Position numbers and translations under genes: made by a program. Of a stretch of DNA of 64,000 nt, positions 25,723 through 35,272 are shown piece by piece. This DNA is from Pelolinea submarina (GTDB lineage Bacteria; Chloroflexota; Anaerolineae; Anaerolineales; Anaerolineaceae). The stretch covers positions 1,178,001-1,242,000 of the forward strand of contig NZ_AP018437.1 of NCBI RefSeq assembly GCF_003966975.1. The letters run 5' to 3'. The notes beneath the pieces were generated by a model. The model did no database searches. It was not told where the DNA came from and worked only from the letters and a program-made list of their open reading frames with translations. Numbering within the stretch: the stretch's first letter is position 1; every line of letters begins with the position of its first letter.

Positions 25723-25905
25723 TTGACAAAGTACATGGTACATGATAAAAATGTGCCTATCATGTTTGAGATTCGATCACCTAAAGCTAAACATCATTCA
25801 CATATCACTCCTTCTGGAAGGAGCGGCGTTTTGCTATAGGGAAATGAAGTATCTCTAACCTAATAAGTGAACGTGAAGGGCCTTCCAGGAATGGAAGGCC
25901 TTTTT
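25723..25905 (+). promoter_or_regulatory. Leader with inverted repeats and possible attenuator upstream of the amino-acid ABC operon
   Basis: The 480-base gap before 26067 holds TTGACA (25723-25728) with no strong -10, an inverted repeat ACATGATA/TATCATGT (25740-25747, 25759-25766), a small hairpin CTCCTTC/GAAGGAG (25808-25823) and a strong terminator at 25879-25905 (GGCCTTCCA, GGAA, TGGAAGGCC, then five T). The TGGAAGG at 25815-25821 is identical to the terminator's right arm and could pair with its left arm, so the two hairpins may exclude each other. I do not recognise a known riboswitch. Confidence 0.5.
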
Positions 25906-26066
25906 CGTTTGCCTGCTGAATATGAGAAATTATCCGGAGGTTCTGTATGAAAAAATATAAAATATTGCCCTAATACGAAAATGAGATGGATTGGTTTGAA
26001 TTATAGAACTTGATAATTCGGCAGGCTACAAAACAAAATTCTGAAAGTAACGCTATAGGAGAAGAA

Positions 26067-27017
26067 ATGAACAACAAGAAGTATCTGGTAATTGCCTTTC
26101 TGGTAATCGGCGCTCTCGCATTGGGAGCTTGCGGCGGCGCGGACACGACAGCTGCTGACAACACAGCTGCGGAAGAAGCTGCTCCGGCGGAAGATGCGGC
26201 CGCGGAAGAAGCTGCTCCCGCCGAGGAAGCAGCAGCTGAACTGACTTACGACGAAAACGGTATTCCCGTTTACGGCTGCCTGGGCTCAGCTGAAACCGCA
26301 CTGGTCGATCTGGACTGCCGCGAAGTGACCGTGGCTGTTGAAGACGCGTACCTGCCTTTCAACTACATCTACGAAGGCAAGGCCGGCGGTTGGGACTACG
26401 TTGTAATCCCGCAAATTTGCGAACTGCTGCACTGCACCCCCGTATTCCAGGAATGCTCCTGGGATATTCTGATTCAGTCTGTTGCTGATGGCCTGTATGA
26501 CATGGCCGGCGACGGCGTCACCATCACCCCCGAACGCGATGAAATTGTCGATTTCTCGGACAGCTACATCTCCATCGACCAGCGCCTGCTGGTAAAAATG
26601 GGCGAAGATCGCTTTGCTTCCATCGAAGAATTTGTAGCGAACCCGGACCTGATTCTGGGCACCCAGGTAGCTACCACCAACTACGAGACCGCGGCAACCT
26701 ATCTGCCGGAAGATCGCATCAGCGCTTTCGAACAATTCCCCTTCGCCGTTCAGTCTCTGCTTTCCAACGATGTGGATGCAGTCTTGATTGACGAACAGGT
26801 GGGTTTGGGCTACGTTTCCCAGAATCCCGATGACATCGAATTGGTCGGCCCGTCCATTTCCAGTGACTTGCTCGGTTTTGTTTTCCCCAACGACAGCGAC
26901 CTGGTGGAACCCTTCAACACCGCTCTGGCAGAATTAAAGAGCAACGGTTTCCTGGAACAGGTTAACACCCAATTCTTTGGACTTTCCTTCACATTAACTT
27001 ACGACGATATTGAGTAA
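26067..27017 (+). CDS. Polar amino-acid ABC transporter, substrate-binding lipoprotein
   Basis: This 316-residue family-3 solute-binding protein has a lipoprotein signal (LALGACGG, Cys near residue 21). A 35-residue Ala/Glu/Pro-rich linker with repeated EEAAPAE follows, then a binding domain: REVTVAVEDAYLPFNYIYEG, WDILIQSVADGLYDMAGDG and TPERDEIVDFSDSY. Two extra Cys pairs (YGCLGS, LDCREV; PQICELLHCTP) may form disulfides. Ligand type is polar amino acid by family. ATG 26067 has AGGAGAAG upstream; the frame to 26010 is rejected. Confidence 0.9.
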   Translation: MNNKKYLVIAFLVIGALALGACGGADTTAADNTAAEEAAPAEDAAAEEAAPAEEAAAELTYDENGIPVYGCLGSAETALVDLDCREVTVAVEDAYLPFNYIYEGKAGGWDYVVIPQICELLHCTPVFQECSWDILIQSVADGLYDMAGDGVTITPERDEIVDFSDSYISIDQRLLVKMGEDRFASIEEFVANPDLILGTQVATTNYETAATYLPEDRISAFEQFPFAVQSLLSNDVDAVLIDEQVGLGYVSQNPDDIELVGPSISSDLLGFVFPNDSDLVEPFNTALAELKSNGFLEQVNTQFFGLSFTLTYDDIE

Positions 27018-27029
27018 ATAAAAATAAAT

Positions 27030-27058
27030 GGGCTGGCTGATTTCAAATCGGCCAGCCC
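27030..27058 (+). terminator. Hairpin between binding protein and permease genes
   Basis: A 14-bp stem with one wobble pair (27030-27043 with 27045-27058) and almost no loop lies 12 bases after the stop. No T-run follows. It more likely stabilises the binding-protein message or reduces read-through than fully terminates. Confidence 0.5.
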
Positions 27059-27090
27059 GATTTCTAATCGGTTTAAAAATAGAGGACATC

Positions 27091-27969
27091 ATGGCGTTTG
27101 AAGATTCGTTATCTGCTGCACAGAAGGTTTCTTTGCAGCAATCCAGGCGACAGCGGTTACGTACCAGGCTGGCCACCTTTCCCTGGTGGCTGGTGCTTAT
27201 CCTGCTACTTATTGTTGGTACGCTGCTGCTGATCACCAATAGTCCCACTTATAATGAGGCTTTTGTCACCATTCGCAGTGGGATGATCGTAACTTTGTAT
27301 ATCACATTAATATCCTATGCCATTTCACTGCTAATCGGTTTATTCACCGGGTTGGGCCGGGTTTCTTCCAGTATATTGTCCCAAAATATCGCAACATTTT
27401 ACGTGGAACTCATGCGCGGTATTCCCATGCTGGTACTGATCTTCTTCATTGCCCTGGTCATGGTACCGGGTGTGGTGAACTTTTTGGCTTTATTAGGTGC
27501 CAAGCTGATTGAGCTGGGACTGACTACAATTGGGAATCCATTGGCAGGTTTAAGCAACCGCTCAATATCCATGAGCGTGCGCGCAGTAATTGCTCTTTCA
27601 TTGACCTATGGCGCATATTCCGCTGAGATTTTCCGTGCCGGTATTCAATCGGTTGCGAAGGGGCAGATGGAAGCCGCTCGCTCGCAGGGTATGAGCCACG
27701 GACAAGCCATGCGCAACGTTGTGCTGCCGCAGGCCATCCGCAATGTGCTGCCGGCCATTGGGAATGATTTTATTTCCATGCTAAAAGATTCTTCCCTGGT
27801 ATCCATTCTGGCGGTGCGCGATATTACACAGATTGCCCGTTTGTATGCCGGGCATTCATTCCGGTATCCGGAAGCTTATACAACCCTTTCGGTCATGTAT
27901 TTGACCATGACATTATTGCTTTCCATGCTGGTGAAATTATTGGAAAGGCGGTTACGGAATAATGGCTAA
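27091..27969 (+). CDS. Polar amino-acid ABC transporter permease
   Basis: This 292-residue protein is a His/Glu/Gln/Arg-type ABC permease. It has a long N-terminal extension (about 35 residues, charged), about five helices, LYITLISYAISLLIGL, ELMRGIPMLVLIFF and the EAA loop EAARSQGMSHGQAMRNVVLPQ that docks with the ATPase. ATG 27091 is preceded by AGAGGA; the longer frame crosses the hairpin and is rejected. It overlaps the ATPase gene by eight bases. Confidence 0.93.
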   Translation: MAFEDSLSAAQKVSLQQSRRQRLRTRLATFPWWLVLILLLIVGTLLLITNSPTYNEAFVTIRSGMIVTLYITLISYAISLLIGLFTGLGRVSSSILSQNIATFYVELMRGIPMLVLIFFIALVMVPGVVNFLALLGAKLIELGLTTIGNPLAGLSNRSISMSVRAVIALSLTYGAYSAEIFRAGIQSVAKGQMEAARSQGMSHGQAMRNVVLPQAIRNVLPAIGNDFISMLKDSSLVSILAVRDITQIARLYAGHSFRYPEAYTTLSVMYLTMTLLLSMLVKLLERRLRNNG

Positions 27970-28714
27970 TCTTACTGATGAGAAACTGGTCGAAGTAAAG
28001 TCGATCAATAAATGGTTTGGTGATTTACAGGCTCTGGATGATGTCAGCCTGGATGTGCAGTCCGGCAAAGTTATGGTGATCATTGGTCCGAGCGGTTCAG
28101 GTAAATCCACTTTACTGCGCTGCATTAATTATCTGGAGACGCCCACAAATGGGCAGGTTTGGTTTAATGGGGAACGCCTGACCAGTGATCAGAGAGAACT
28201 GAACCGCCACCGCGCGGAAATCGGTATGGTATTCCAGAGCTTTAATTTGTACGCGCACCTTACCATTTTGGAGAATATCACCCTGGCGTTAAAAGTTGTG
28301 AAGAAAATTAAGCAGAAGGATGCTGAAAGCATCGCCATTGAGCAGCTTAAGAAAGTTGGGATTGCGGATAAAGCCGACAAACTACCTTCACAAATTTCCG
28401 GCGGTCAGCAGCAGCGCGCTGCAATTGCCCGCGCCCTGGCCATGCGCCCCAAGTTGATGCTGTTTGATGAACCCACCAGCGCACTTGATCCTGAAATGAT
28501 TAAAGAAGTGCTGGATGTAATGATGATGCTGGCAAAAGAAGGCATCACCATGATCATTGTGACCCACGAGATGGGTTTTGCCCGCGCGGCGGCTGATGAA
28601 GTGATCTTCATGGATAACGGCCGCATCGTGGAGAAAAATACGCCGGACGGACTGTTCAATCAGCCTACCAGCGATCGGACAAAACTCTTCCTGTCACAAA
28701 TCTTACATAAATAA
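27962..28714 (+). CDS. Polar amino-acid ABC transporter ATP-binding protein (GlnQ/HisP type)
   Basis: This 250-residue ABC ATPase has Walker A GPSGSGKSTLLRC, Q-loop MVFQSFNLYAHLT, signature ISGGQQQRAAIARAL, Walker B LMLFDEPTSALDPEM and H-loop VTHEMGFARAAAD. The LFDEPTSALDPEM form and length are typical of the polar amino-acid uptake class. It completes the three-gene transporter. Confidence 0.94.
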   Translation: MANLTDEKLVEVKSINKWFGDLQALDDVSLDVQSGKVMVIIGPSGSGKSTLLRCINYLETPTNGQVWFNGERLTSDQRELNRHRAEIGMVFQSFNLYAHLTILENITLALKVVKKIKQKDAESIAIEQLKKVGIADKADKLPSQISGGQQQRAAIARALAMRPKLMLFDEPTSALDPEMIKEVLDVMMMLAKEGITMIIVTHEMGFARAAADEVIFMDNGRIVEKNTPDGLFNQPTSDRTKLFLSQILHK

Positions 28715-28734
28715 TATCTCATGATGTCCTAAAA

Positions 28735-28777
28735 ATGCGCGGGGAACATAGCTTCGGTTGTGTTCCCCGACGCGCAT
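28735..28777. terminator. Strong hairpin after the ABC operon
   Basis: ATGCGCG and GGGAACA (28735-28748) pair with TGTTCCC and CGCGCAT (28761-28777), with a two-base bulge. No clear T-run follows. It probably marks the end of the transporter message. Confidence 0.5.
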
Positions 28778-28863
28778 GGGCGGAAAGATGTCCCAATCCG
28801 TGTAGAGATAAAAAAGATATCGTGATATAAATTCCTTTATTATCAAAACAGGACGGCAATACG

Positions 28864-30654
28864 TTGAAAAAGAAGAATCATGCAATGGAAAATGGTTCAT
28901 ACCATTTCTACAGCGACAAATTTATCTTGCGGGTAAGCAATCGTGTTTGCATCAGCTCGGAAGAATTGTTGACCAGTGAACCTTTCCTCAAGTTCTATTA
29001 CTCATATTTGGAATCATTAAAAAGGAAGCAGTCTCCGCTTCTGAACATCTTCTCAACTAAAGATTATTCCGAAGATGAAGTCAAATTGCTTCAGGAAACC
29101 CTTTACTACCTGAACTCGCTTCAGGCAGACAAAGTCGCCAAACTTGTGGACGGATCGGAAATTTTCTTTCGGGATACCCTGCTGTTCAATGAATTCATTG
29201 AGCAGTTTTACAATTACTGGCGGCGCATGCACCGTCTGGTGATTTGCGACTCAGTTTTTGATCGCATGGATCAGCGCCCCTATCGCACGTTCAACGATCT
29301 GGTGGAAAGTCTGATGCACCTGGTGCGCAGCACCTACCGCAACATTCAAGAAAACATCACTGGAAAGCATCCCAAGATTTACCGCCAGGTGAGCGCCGGT
29401 GCTGAAATTGGCGCAATCGCGCTGCCGATGAAATTGAATTATCCCAACAGCAGCTTTTCGGTTTTGGATGATATTTTTGTCATCCGCCAGGTGTTGATCT
29501 ATCCACCGATGATCTTCAACACCCCCAATAACAAACGCAAGGGACAGTTCGCGCGCATCGATCGCAATCCTTTGGATGGCATCAAGCTGGATCCCAAAGA
29601 GTGGTTGTGCTACCCGGCTCGGGTGGGGCCGCTGCTGATCGCGATTTATTTCCCGCTCAGCTTTTTCGAGCTGGGATTTTCTCTCTCCAATTTGTTTGAG
29701 CTGGCGGACGAAAACGACCTGCAGCGCAAACCGGACGCGGTTTATATTTACGGCGCGCCGGAAGAAACTTCATTGTCTGTTGACGGCAACGAGACCGTTT
29801 TCTTCGATGATGAGAAGAACAACATCATGGTCGGTTCAGTACCGTTCAAGAATGAATACGCCTACTTCGGCTACCTGAAGAAGATGATCCTGACCCTGCA
29901 CAACATCATCCGCATGAAGGACGGTTACCTGCCCTTCCATGGCGCGATGGTGCAGATCACCATGCGCAATAAGAAACCCTTCTCGGTGTTGATTATGGGC
30001 GACAGCGGTGCGGGAAAGTCCGAATCGATTGAAGCGCTGCGCTTGATTGCCAGTGATGAGATCGAAGACCTGATGGTTGTGGCGGATGATATGGGTTCGA
30101 TTGCCGTAAATGAACAGGGCAGGCTGGTGGGTTACGGTACGGAAATGGGCGCCTTTGTACGCCTGGATGACCTGCAGTCCGGTTATGCCCTGGGCCAGAT
30201 TGACCGCACCATTATCATGAACCCCGACCAGGTCAACGCGCGCGTGGTCATGCCCGTGACGCGTTACGAATACATCATGGCCGGTACGCCCATCGACTGC
30301 GTGTTGTATGCCAATAACTACGAAGCAGTGGATAAGGACCATCCCATCATTGACCGCTTTGCGAATGCCAAAGACGCCTTGAACGTCTTCCGGCGCGGCG
30401 CGGTGATGAGCAAGGGCACTACAACTACCAAGGGGCTGGTGGAGAATTACTTTGCCAATATTTTCGGCCCGCCGCAGTATCACGATCTGCATGAGGGCCT
30501 GGCACAGAAGTATTTCCAGAAAATGTTCGATCAGAACATCTACGTCGGCCAGATGCGTACCCAGTTGGGTATCCCGGGCAGCGAACAAACGGGGCCAAAG
30601 CAGTCAGCCACCGCGCTGCTGCAAATGATTAATGAGAAAGCAGGAGACGCCTAA
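28864..30654 (+). CDS. Large HPr-kinase/PEPCK-like P-loop protein
   Basis: This 596-residue protein has an unrecognised N-terminal part of about 350 residues and a C-terminal kinase-like domain. The latter has GDSGAGKSE (379-387), the P-loop form shared by HPr kinase and ATP-type PEP carboxykinase, preceded by LPFHGAMVQI and followed by VVADDMGSI, GTEMGAFVRLDDLQ and GQIDRTIIMNPDQVNARVV. Similar proteins are often labelled PEP carboxykinase. True HprK is about 310 residues and lacks this N terminus, so neither activity is proven. The start is TTG 28864 or ATG 28885. It is a single-gene unit with its own terminator. Confidence 0.75.
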   Translation: MKKKNHAMENGSYHFYSDKFILRVSNRVCISSEELLTSEPFLKFYYSYLESLKRKQSPLLNIFSTKDYSEDEVKLLQETLYYLNSLQADKVAKLVDGSEIFFRDTLLFNEFIEQFYNYWRRMHRLVICDSVFDRMDQRPYRTFNDLVESLMHLVRSTYRNIQENITGKHPKIYRQVSAGAEIGAIALPMKLNYPNSSFSVLDDIFVIRQVLIYPPMIFNTPNNKRKGQFARIDRNPLDGIKLDPKEWLCYPARVGPLLIAIYFPLSFFELGFSLSNLFELADENDLQRKPDAVYIYGAPEETSLSVDGNETVFFDDEKNNIMVGSVPFKNEYAYFGYLKKMILTLHNIIRMKDGYLPFHGAMVQITMRNKKPFSVLIMGDSGAGKSESIEALRLIASDEIEDLMVVADDMGSIAVNEQGRLVGYGTEMGAFVRLDDLQSGYALGQIDRTIIMNPDQVNARVVMPVTRYEYIMAGTPIDCVLYANNYEAVDKDHPIIDRFANAKDALNVFRRGAVMSKGTTTTKGLVENYFANIFGPPQYHDLHEGLAQKYFQKMFDQNIYVGQMRTQLGIPGSEQTGPKQSATALLQMINEKAGDA

Positions 30655-30674
30655 AGCGTCTCCTTTCTTTTTTT
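30643..30674 (+). terminator. Terminator overlapping the stop codon of the HprK/PEPCK-like gene
   Basis: GGAGACGC (30643-30650) pairs with GCGTCTCC (30656-30663), followed by TTTCTTTTTTT. The TAA stop is in the 5-base loop. Confidence 0.9.
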
Positions 30675-30840
30675 AACCACGCAATAACCGTTTAACCACA
30701 AAATTCGCGAAATACACGAAATATATTGGCGAGTAGGGCGCAACTCACTTATTAAAGGGATCCTTCATATAAACCTTGTTTTACCTTCGGAGCTTATTTT
30801 TATATAATAAACATACGGTAAAACAAAAAGTCTGAATATT

Positions 30841-31602
30841 ATGGATGCCAATTTCCGCTTTTACGCGGAATTAAACGAGTTCCTCCCCCGCGATCGCCAA
30901 TATCAAACACTGCAAATTTCCTTTAAAGACCGCCAAAGTGTTAAACATTTGATCGAATCCAGCGGCATTCCTCACACTGAAGTGGACCTGGTACTGGTGA
31001 ACGGGCAGTCGGTGGATTTCAGTTATTTAGTCCGGCAGGGCGATCGTGTGGCAGTTTATCCGGTTTTTGAATCCGTCGATATCACCCCGCTGTTGAAACT
31101 GCGGCCCGCGCCGCTGCGCGAGGCGCGTTTTGTTTTGGATGGGCACTTGGGCCGCCTGGCAGCTTACCTGCGCATGCTGGGCTTTGACTCGCTTTACCGC
31201 AATGATTACAACGACCAGGAGCTGGCGAAGATTTCAGATGAGCAGAAGCGCATCCTGCTCACGCGCGATCGCGGGCTGCTCAAGCGCAGTCTGGTTACGC
31301 GCGGGTACTGCCTGCGCACACGGGATCCGCGCCAGCAATTATTAGGTGTTGTACGGCGCTTTGACCTGTTGGGGCAGGTGCAGCCTTTCACGCGCTGCAT
31401 TACCTGCAATGGAAAGCTTGAGCCGGTAAGCAAAACAAAGATCGAAGACCAGCTGGAGCCTCTGACCCGCAAGTATTTCCAGGAATTTTCACGCTGCGAG
31501 CAATGCGGCCAGATTTACTGGAAGGGTTCGCACCATGACCGCATGCAAGCCTTATTGGATTGGCTGAAAACGGAATCTGACGGGAATTCAACGGATTTCT
31601 GA
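30841..31602 (+). CDS. Mut7-C RNase-domain protein with ubiquitin-like N-domain
   Basis: This 253-residue protein has an N-terminal ThiS/MoaD-like beta-grasp domain (about 1-85, VDLVLVNGQSVDF and GDRVAVYPVFESVD) and a Mut7-C domain (about 95-250). The latter shows FVLDGHLGRLAAYLRMLGFD, ILLTRDRGLLKR and a zinc site made of CITCNGKL and CEQCGQIYW. Mut7-C is a PIN-like nuclease fold, so RNA cleavage is expected but unproven. The beta-grasp domain lacks a terminal Gly-Gly because it is fused. It has no visible link to the ubiquitin-like operon 20 kb away. Confidence 0.88.
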   Translation: MDANFRFYAELNEFLPRDRQYQTLQISFKDRQSVKHLIESSGIPHTEVDLVLVNGQSVDFSYLVRQGDRVAVYPVFESVDITPLLKLRPAPLREARFVLDGHLGRLAAYLRMLGFDSLYRNDYNDQELAKISDEQKRILLTRDRGLLKRSLVTRGYCLRTRDPRQQLLGVVRRFDLLGQVQPFTRCITCNGKLEPVSKTKIEDQLEPLTRKYFQEFSRCEQCGQIYWKGSHHDRMQALLDWLKTESDGNSTDF

Positions 31603-31704
31603 CGAAATATTGACCAAAAACATATGCATTAGGTTGGTTAAGTGATAGAATCGGCTTCTTGTGCCCCTCGTGATAGAGGGTAATGAGGTAGAAAAATAAA
31701 AGGT

Positions 31705-34566
31705 ATGTTAGCGAATCATGTTGATGTAGAGAAATCATCGGTATTGCTCAAAGATAAAGTCAAACTGGCCGGATTATCGGCGGCTGACGTCTATAAATTA
31801 ATGGGGGTAAGCGAAAAGGGGCTCGCTTCACAAGAAGTACAAGACAGACTGAAAACTTATGGGGCCAACCAAATCAAGGAAGCCAAGAAAGCTTCCCTGC
31901 TGCTTAAGTTTGTCAGTAATTTCACCCACCTGATGGCGATTCTGTTATGGGTGGGGGGATTTGTCGCGTTAATTGCGCGTATGCCGGAGCTGACCATAGC
32001 TATTTGGCTGGTCAATGTTATTAATGGCGCTTTCAGCTTCTGGCAGGAATTCCGCGCGGAGAAAGCAACCGATGCCCTGAAAAAACTGCTGCCGGCATTC
32101 TCACGCGTGCTGCGGGATGGCGTTGAACAGAAGATTTTGGCCGAGGAATTGGTGCCGGGGGACATTGTTCTGCTGGCAGAGGGTGAGAAGATTTCCGCCG
32201 ACTGCCGTCTGGTGGATCAGGCGGCGCTGCGCACCGACCAGGCTACCCTGACCGGCGAATCACGCCCGGTGAACAAGACCGCGGAAGCGGTACTGCAGGA
32301 CAAGATTACTTATACCGAGTTACCCAATATGGTGTTTGCCGGAACGAGCGTTGCGACCGGAACCGGCAAGGCCATCGTGCTTTCCACCGGTATGAACACC
32401 GAATTCGGCAAGATTGCCAACCTGACCCAGGAAATGAAAGAAGAGCTCAGCCCGCTGCAATTGGAGATGAAAAACGTCACCAAAATGGTGACCGTCATTG
32501 CGGTGGTGGTAGGTATTATCTTCTTTATTATGGCGTTGGTCCTGGCAGGGATTGACCCGGCTGAGAGCTTCATTTTTGGGCTGGGCATGATTGTGGCTTT
32601 CGTACCGGAAGGCCTGCTGCCAACTGTGACCCTTGCGCTGGCAATGGGGACGCAGCGCATGGCCAAACGGCACGCGCTGATCAAGAAATTATCCGCTGTA
32701 GAGACATTGGGCTGCACCTCCGTGATCTGTACCGATAAAACCGGCACGCTGACACAGAACGAAATGACCGTGCGCGCGCTTTGGCTGCCGGGTTCAAACC
32801 AAACAATGGGATCAACTTTTTCACTGGGCGGAACCGGTTATGAACCGGTCGGTGAATTGTCGCTGGGTGATGAGAAGGTGGACGCAGAGCAGCAATTTAA
32901 TGTACGCATGCTGCTGACAGCCGGCAGTTTATGCAACGATGCGCGCTTGCTGGAACCGGACGGCGCTCCCGGCCACGGCTGGACGATTTTGGGCGATCCT
33001 ACCGAAGCGGCCATTAAAGTGGCTGCGCGCAAGTGTAAGCTGGATTTGAATGAACTGGAACGGTCGTTCCCGCGCGTTTTTGAAATTCCTTTTGATTCGC
33101 GCCGCAAACGCATGACCACCATTCATAAAATTGATCCCTATCAAGCTTCAAATGAATATTTTGCCTGTGGAAAATCCAAACGCGTTGCCTTCATTAAGGG
33201 CGCGCCCAAGGAAGTCCTGGACTTATGTTCGTCCGTTTGTGTGCAGGGGACTATTTCCGCGATAGACGAGGCAACCCGTGAGGCAGTCATGGCTGCCAAC
33301 GACAATTTCGCTCGCGACGGATTGCGCGTGCTGGCAGTTGCGCAGCGGGCGCTGCCGGACGGCATGTTGAATTATGAAGCCGAACAGATGGAAAGCGAGC
33401 TGGTCTTCATCGGCCTGGTAGCCATGATGGATCCGCCGCGGCCGGAAGTGGCCGAAGCCGTACAGAAATGCCATCATGCCGGCATCCGCATTATCATGAT
33501 CACGGGCGACTACGGCCTGACAGCCGAGAGTATTGCCCGGCGCGTGGGTATCATCCGCGGCAGCCATCCGCGTATTGTGACCGGCTTTGACCTGAATGCC
33601 ATGGATGAGCAGGCGCTGGAAGAGGCGTTGAAAGACGAAGTCATCTTCGCGCGTGTGGCACCGGAGCATAAACTGCGCGTGGTTTCAGCCTTGCAGGAAT
33701 TGGGTTTCATTGTGGCTGTAACGGGCGACGGTGTGAACGACGCGCCGGCTTTAAAGAAAGCCAACATTGGTGTGGCGATGGGTATCAGCGGCAGTGATGT
33801 GGCCAAGGAAGCCGCTGCCATGATCCTGACGGACGATAATTTTGCTTCCATTGTGAACGCGATTGAAGAAGGCCGTGCGGTTTACGCCAACATCCGCAAA
33901 TTCACCACGTACATTTTTACGTCCAACACGCCTGAAGCGGTACCTTTCATTCTTTTCGCTTTCTCGGCGGCGCGTATTCCGCTGGCTTTGAACGTTATGC
34001 ATATCCTTTCAGTTGACCTGGGTACCGATATCGTGCCCGCGCTGGCATTGGGTTCGGAACCGCCGGAACCCGGTATTATGGACCGCCCGCCGCGTAACCT
34101 GAATGAGCACGTCATTGATGGCGCCATGTTAAAGCGGGCCTATTTCTGGCTGGGCAGTATGCAAAGTCTGGCGACCATGGCGGCTTTCTATTATTTTTAT
34201 TGGACGAACGGATTCAGCGGCCAATGGCTGGACCTGCCGGGCGAGGGGAGTATTTACCGCTCTGCTACCGGCATGGCACTGGCAGCGGTGGTAATGACCC
34301 AGATCGGGAACCTGCTGACGCAGCGTTCGGAGCGTACATCAATCTTTAAGCTGCCGTTGAATCGCAACCATATGTTGTGGATTGGCGTTGGTTCTGAAAT
34401 CGTGATTGTCTTGATGATGATTTACGTGCCGATTTTCAATAATTTCATTGGCACAGGGCCTTTCCCGTTGGCAAATTGGGGATTCCTGGCAGCTTGGATA
34501 CCCTCTCTAATCATTATGGATGAAATCCGTAAAGCCCTTTTACGGCGCAAAGAAAAGAGAGGATAA
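31705..34566 (+). CDS. P-type cation ATPase, P2 type close to Na,K-ATPase class
   Basis: This 953-residue P-type ATPase has TGES in the actuator (about 180), the phosphorylation motif CTDKTGTLTQNEMTV, nucleotide-binding KGAPKE, MITGDYGLTAESI and GDGVNDAPALKKANIG. In helix 4 it reads VPEGLLPTVT; the PEGLL form, and helix 6 SVDLGTDIVPALALGSEPPE, resemble Na,K/H,K ATPases (DLGTDMVPA) more than SERCA-type Ca2+ pumps. No beta subunit is present. It probably exports Na+ or exchanges cations. Two TrkA-like regulators follow within 50 bases, which suggests monovalent-ion homeostasis. Confidence 0.9.
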   Translation: MLANHVDVEKSSVLLKDKVKLAGLSAADVYKLMGVSEKGLASQEVQDRLKTYGANQIKEAKKASLLLKFVSNFTHLMAILLWVGGFVALIARMPELTIAIWLVNVINGAFSFWQEFRAEKATDALKKLLPAFSRVLRDGVEQKILAEELVPGDIVLLAEGEKISADCRLVDQAALRTDQATLTGESRPVNKTAEAVLQDKITYTELPNMVFAGTSVATGTGKAIVLSTGMNTEFGKIANLTQEMKEELSPLQLEMKNVTKMVTVIAVVVGIIFFIMALVLAGIDPAESFIFGLGMIVAFVPEGLLPTVTLALAMGTQRMAKRHALIKKLSAVETLGCTSVICTDKTGTLTQNEMTVRALWLPGSNQTMGSTFSLGGTGYEPVGELSLGDEKVDAEQQFNVRMLLTAGSLCNDARLLEPDGAPGHGWTILGDPTEAAIKVAARKCKLDLNELERSFPRVFEIPFDSRRKRMTTIHKIDPYQASNEYFACGKSKRVAFIKGAPKEVLDLCSSVCVQGTISAIDEATREAVMAANDNFARDGLRVLAVAQRALPDGMLNYEAEQMESELVFIGLVAMMDPPRPEVAEAVQKCHHAGIRIIMITGDYGLTAESIARRVGIIRGSHPRIVTGFDLNAMDEQALEEALKDEVIFARVAPEHKLRVVSALQELGFIVAVTGDGVNDAPALKKANIGVAMGISGSDVAKEAAAMILTDDNFASIVNAIEEGRAVYANIRKFTTYIFTSNTPEAVPFILFAFSAARIPLALNVMHILSVDLGTDIVPALALGSEPPEPGIMDRPPRNLNEHVIDGAMLKRAYFWLGSMQSLATMAAFYYFYWTNGFSGQWLDLPGEGSIYRSATGMALAAVVMTQIGNLLTQRSERTSIFKLPLNRNHMLWIGVGSEIVIVLMMIYVPIFNNFIGTGPFPLANWGFLAAWIPSLIIMDEIRKALLRRKEKRG

Positions 34567-34615
34567 TGATGGAAGATATAAACTATGGCATACTGAGATT
34601 AATCAGGAGGAAGCA

Positions 34616-35260
34616 ATGAAAGTGATCATTATCGGGTGCGGGCGCCTGGGATCGGGCATGGCGCGCGATCTGAGCCGGCGCGGTAACGACGTAACGGTCA
34701 TAGATATCAACCCTTTGGCATTTGAACGTCTGGGTACGGGATTGAAGATCAACACAGTGACCGGTATCGGTTTTGACCGTAACGTATTAACCCAAGCCGG
34801 AATTGAATCGGCGGATTCATTGGCGGCAGTGACGGCCAGCGATGAAGCCAACGTGGTAGCGGCCAGGATCGCGAAAATGGTTTTCCGGGTTCCGCGTGTG
34901 GCTGCCCGTGTGTATGATCCGCGCAAAGCGGAAATTTACCGCCGCCTGGGTATTCCAACCATTTCCCCGGTAGCCATCACGGCTGCGCGCATGTCGGATT
35001 TGCTGACCTTCTCCAACCTGAATACGCTCATTCGCCTGGGAACAGGTGAAGTAAGCGTGATTGAGATTGAGGCTAACGACTTGTTGGCCGGACGCACAAT
35101 TGAAGAAATCGGTCTACCGGGTAAGGCACTGGTCATTTCCATTACCCGTATGGGGAAATCTTTTCTGCCAACGGCCAAGATGGCATTGGAATTTGGGGAT
35201 GTTGTCCACCTGGCAGTGATGGGCGAAGATACGGACCGTATTGCAAGCATGTTTGGATAA
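34616..35260 (+). CDS. TrkA/KtrA-like RCK regulator (first)
   Basis: This 214-residue protein has a TrkA-N Rossmann domain (VIIIGCGRLGSGMARDLS, with VIDINPLAFERL for the NAD ribose) and a TrkA-C domain (about 135-214). Such subunits gate K+ channels or Ktr/Trk uptake systems in response to NAD(H) or ATP/ADP. ATG 34616 follows ATCAGGAGG; the frame upstream to 34520 overlaps the ATPase gene and is rejected. No TrkH/KtrB membrane subunit is in the window. Confidence 0.9.
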   Translation: MKVIIIGCGRLGSGMARDLSRRGNDVTVIDINPLAFERLGTGLKINTVTGIGFDRNVLTQAGIESADSLAAVTASDEANVVAARIAKMVFRVPRVAARVYDPRKAEIYRRLGIPTISPVAITAARMSDLLTFSNLNTLIRLGTGEVSVIEIEANDLLAGRTIEEIGLPGKALVISITRMGKSFLPTAKMALEFGDVVHLAVMGEDTDRIASMFG

Positions 35261-35272
35261 GGCGGAGGGACG

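Noticed and set aside
30841..31602. Beta-grasp domain of the Mut7-C protein as part of the ubiquitin-like system
   Set aside because: It is fused to a nuclease-like domain, lacks a free Gly end and lies 20 kb from the E1/E2 operon; the fusion is known in the Mut7-C family.
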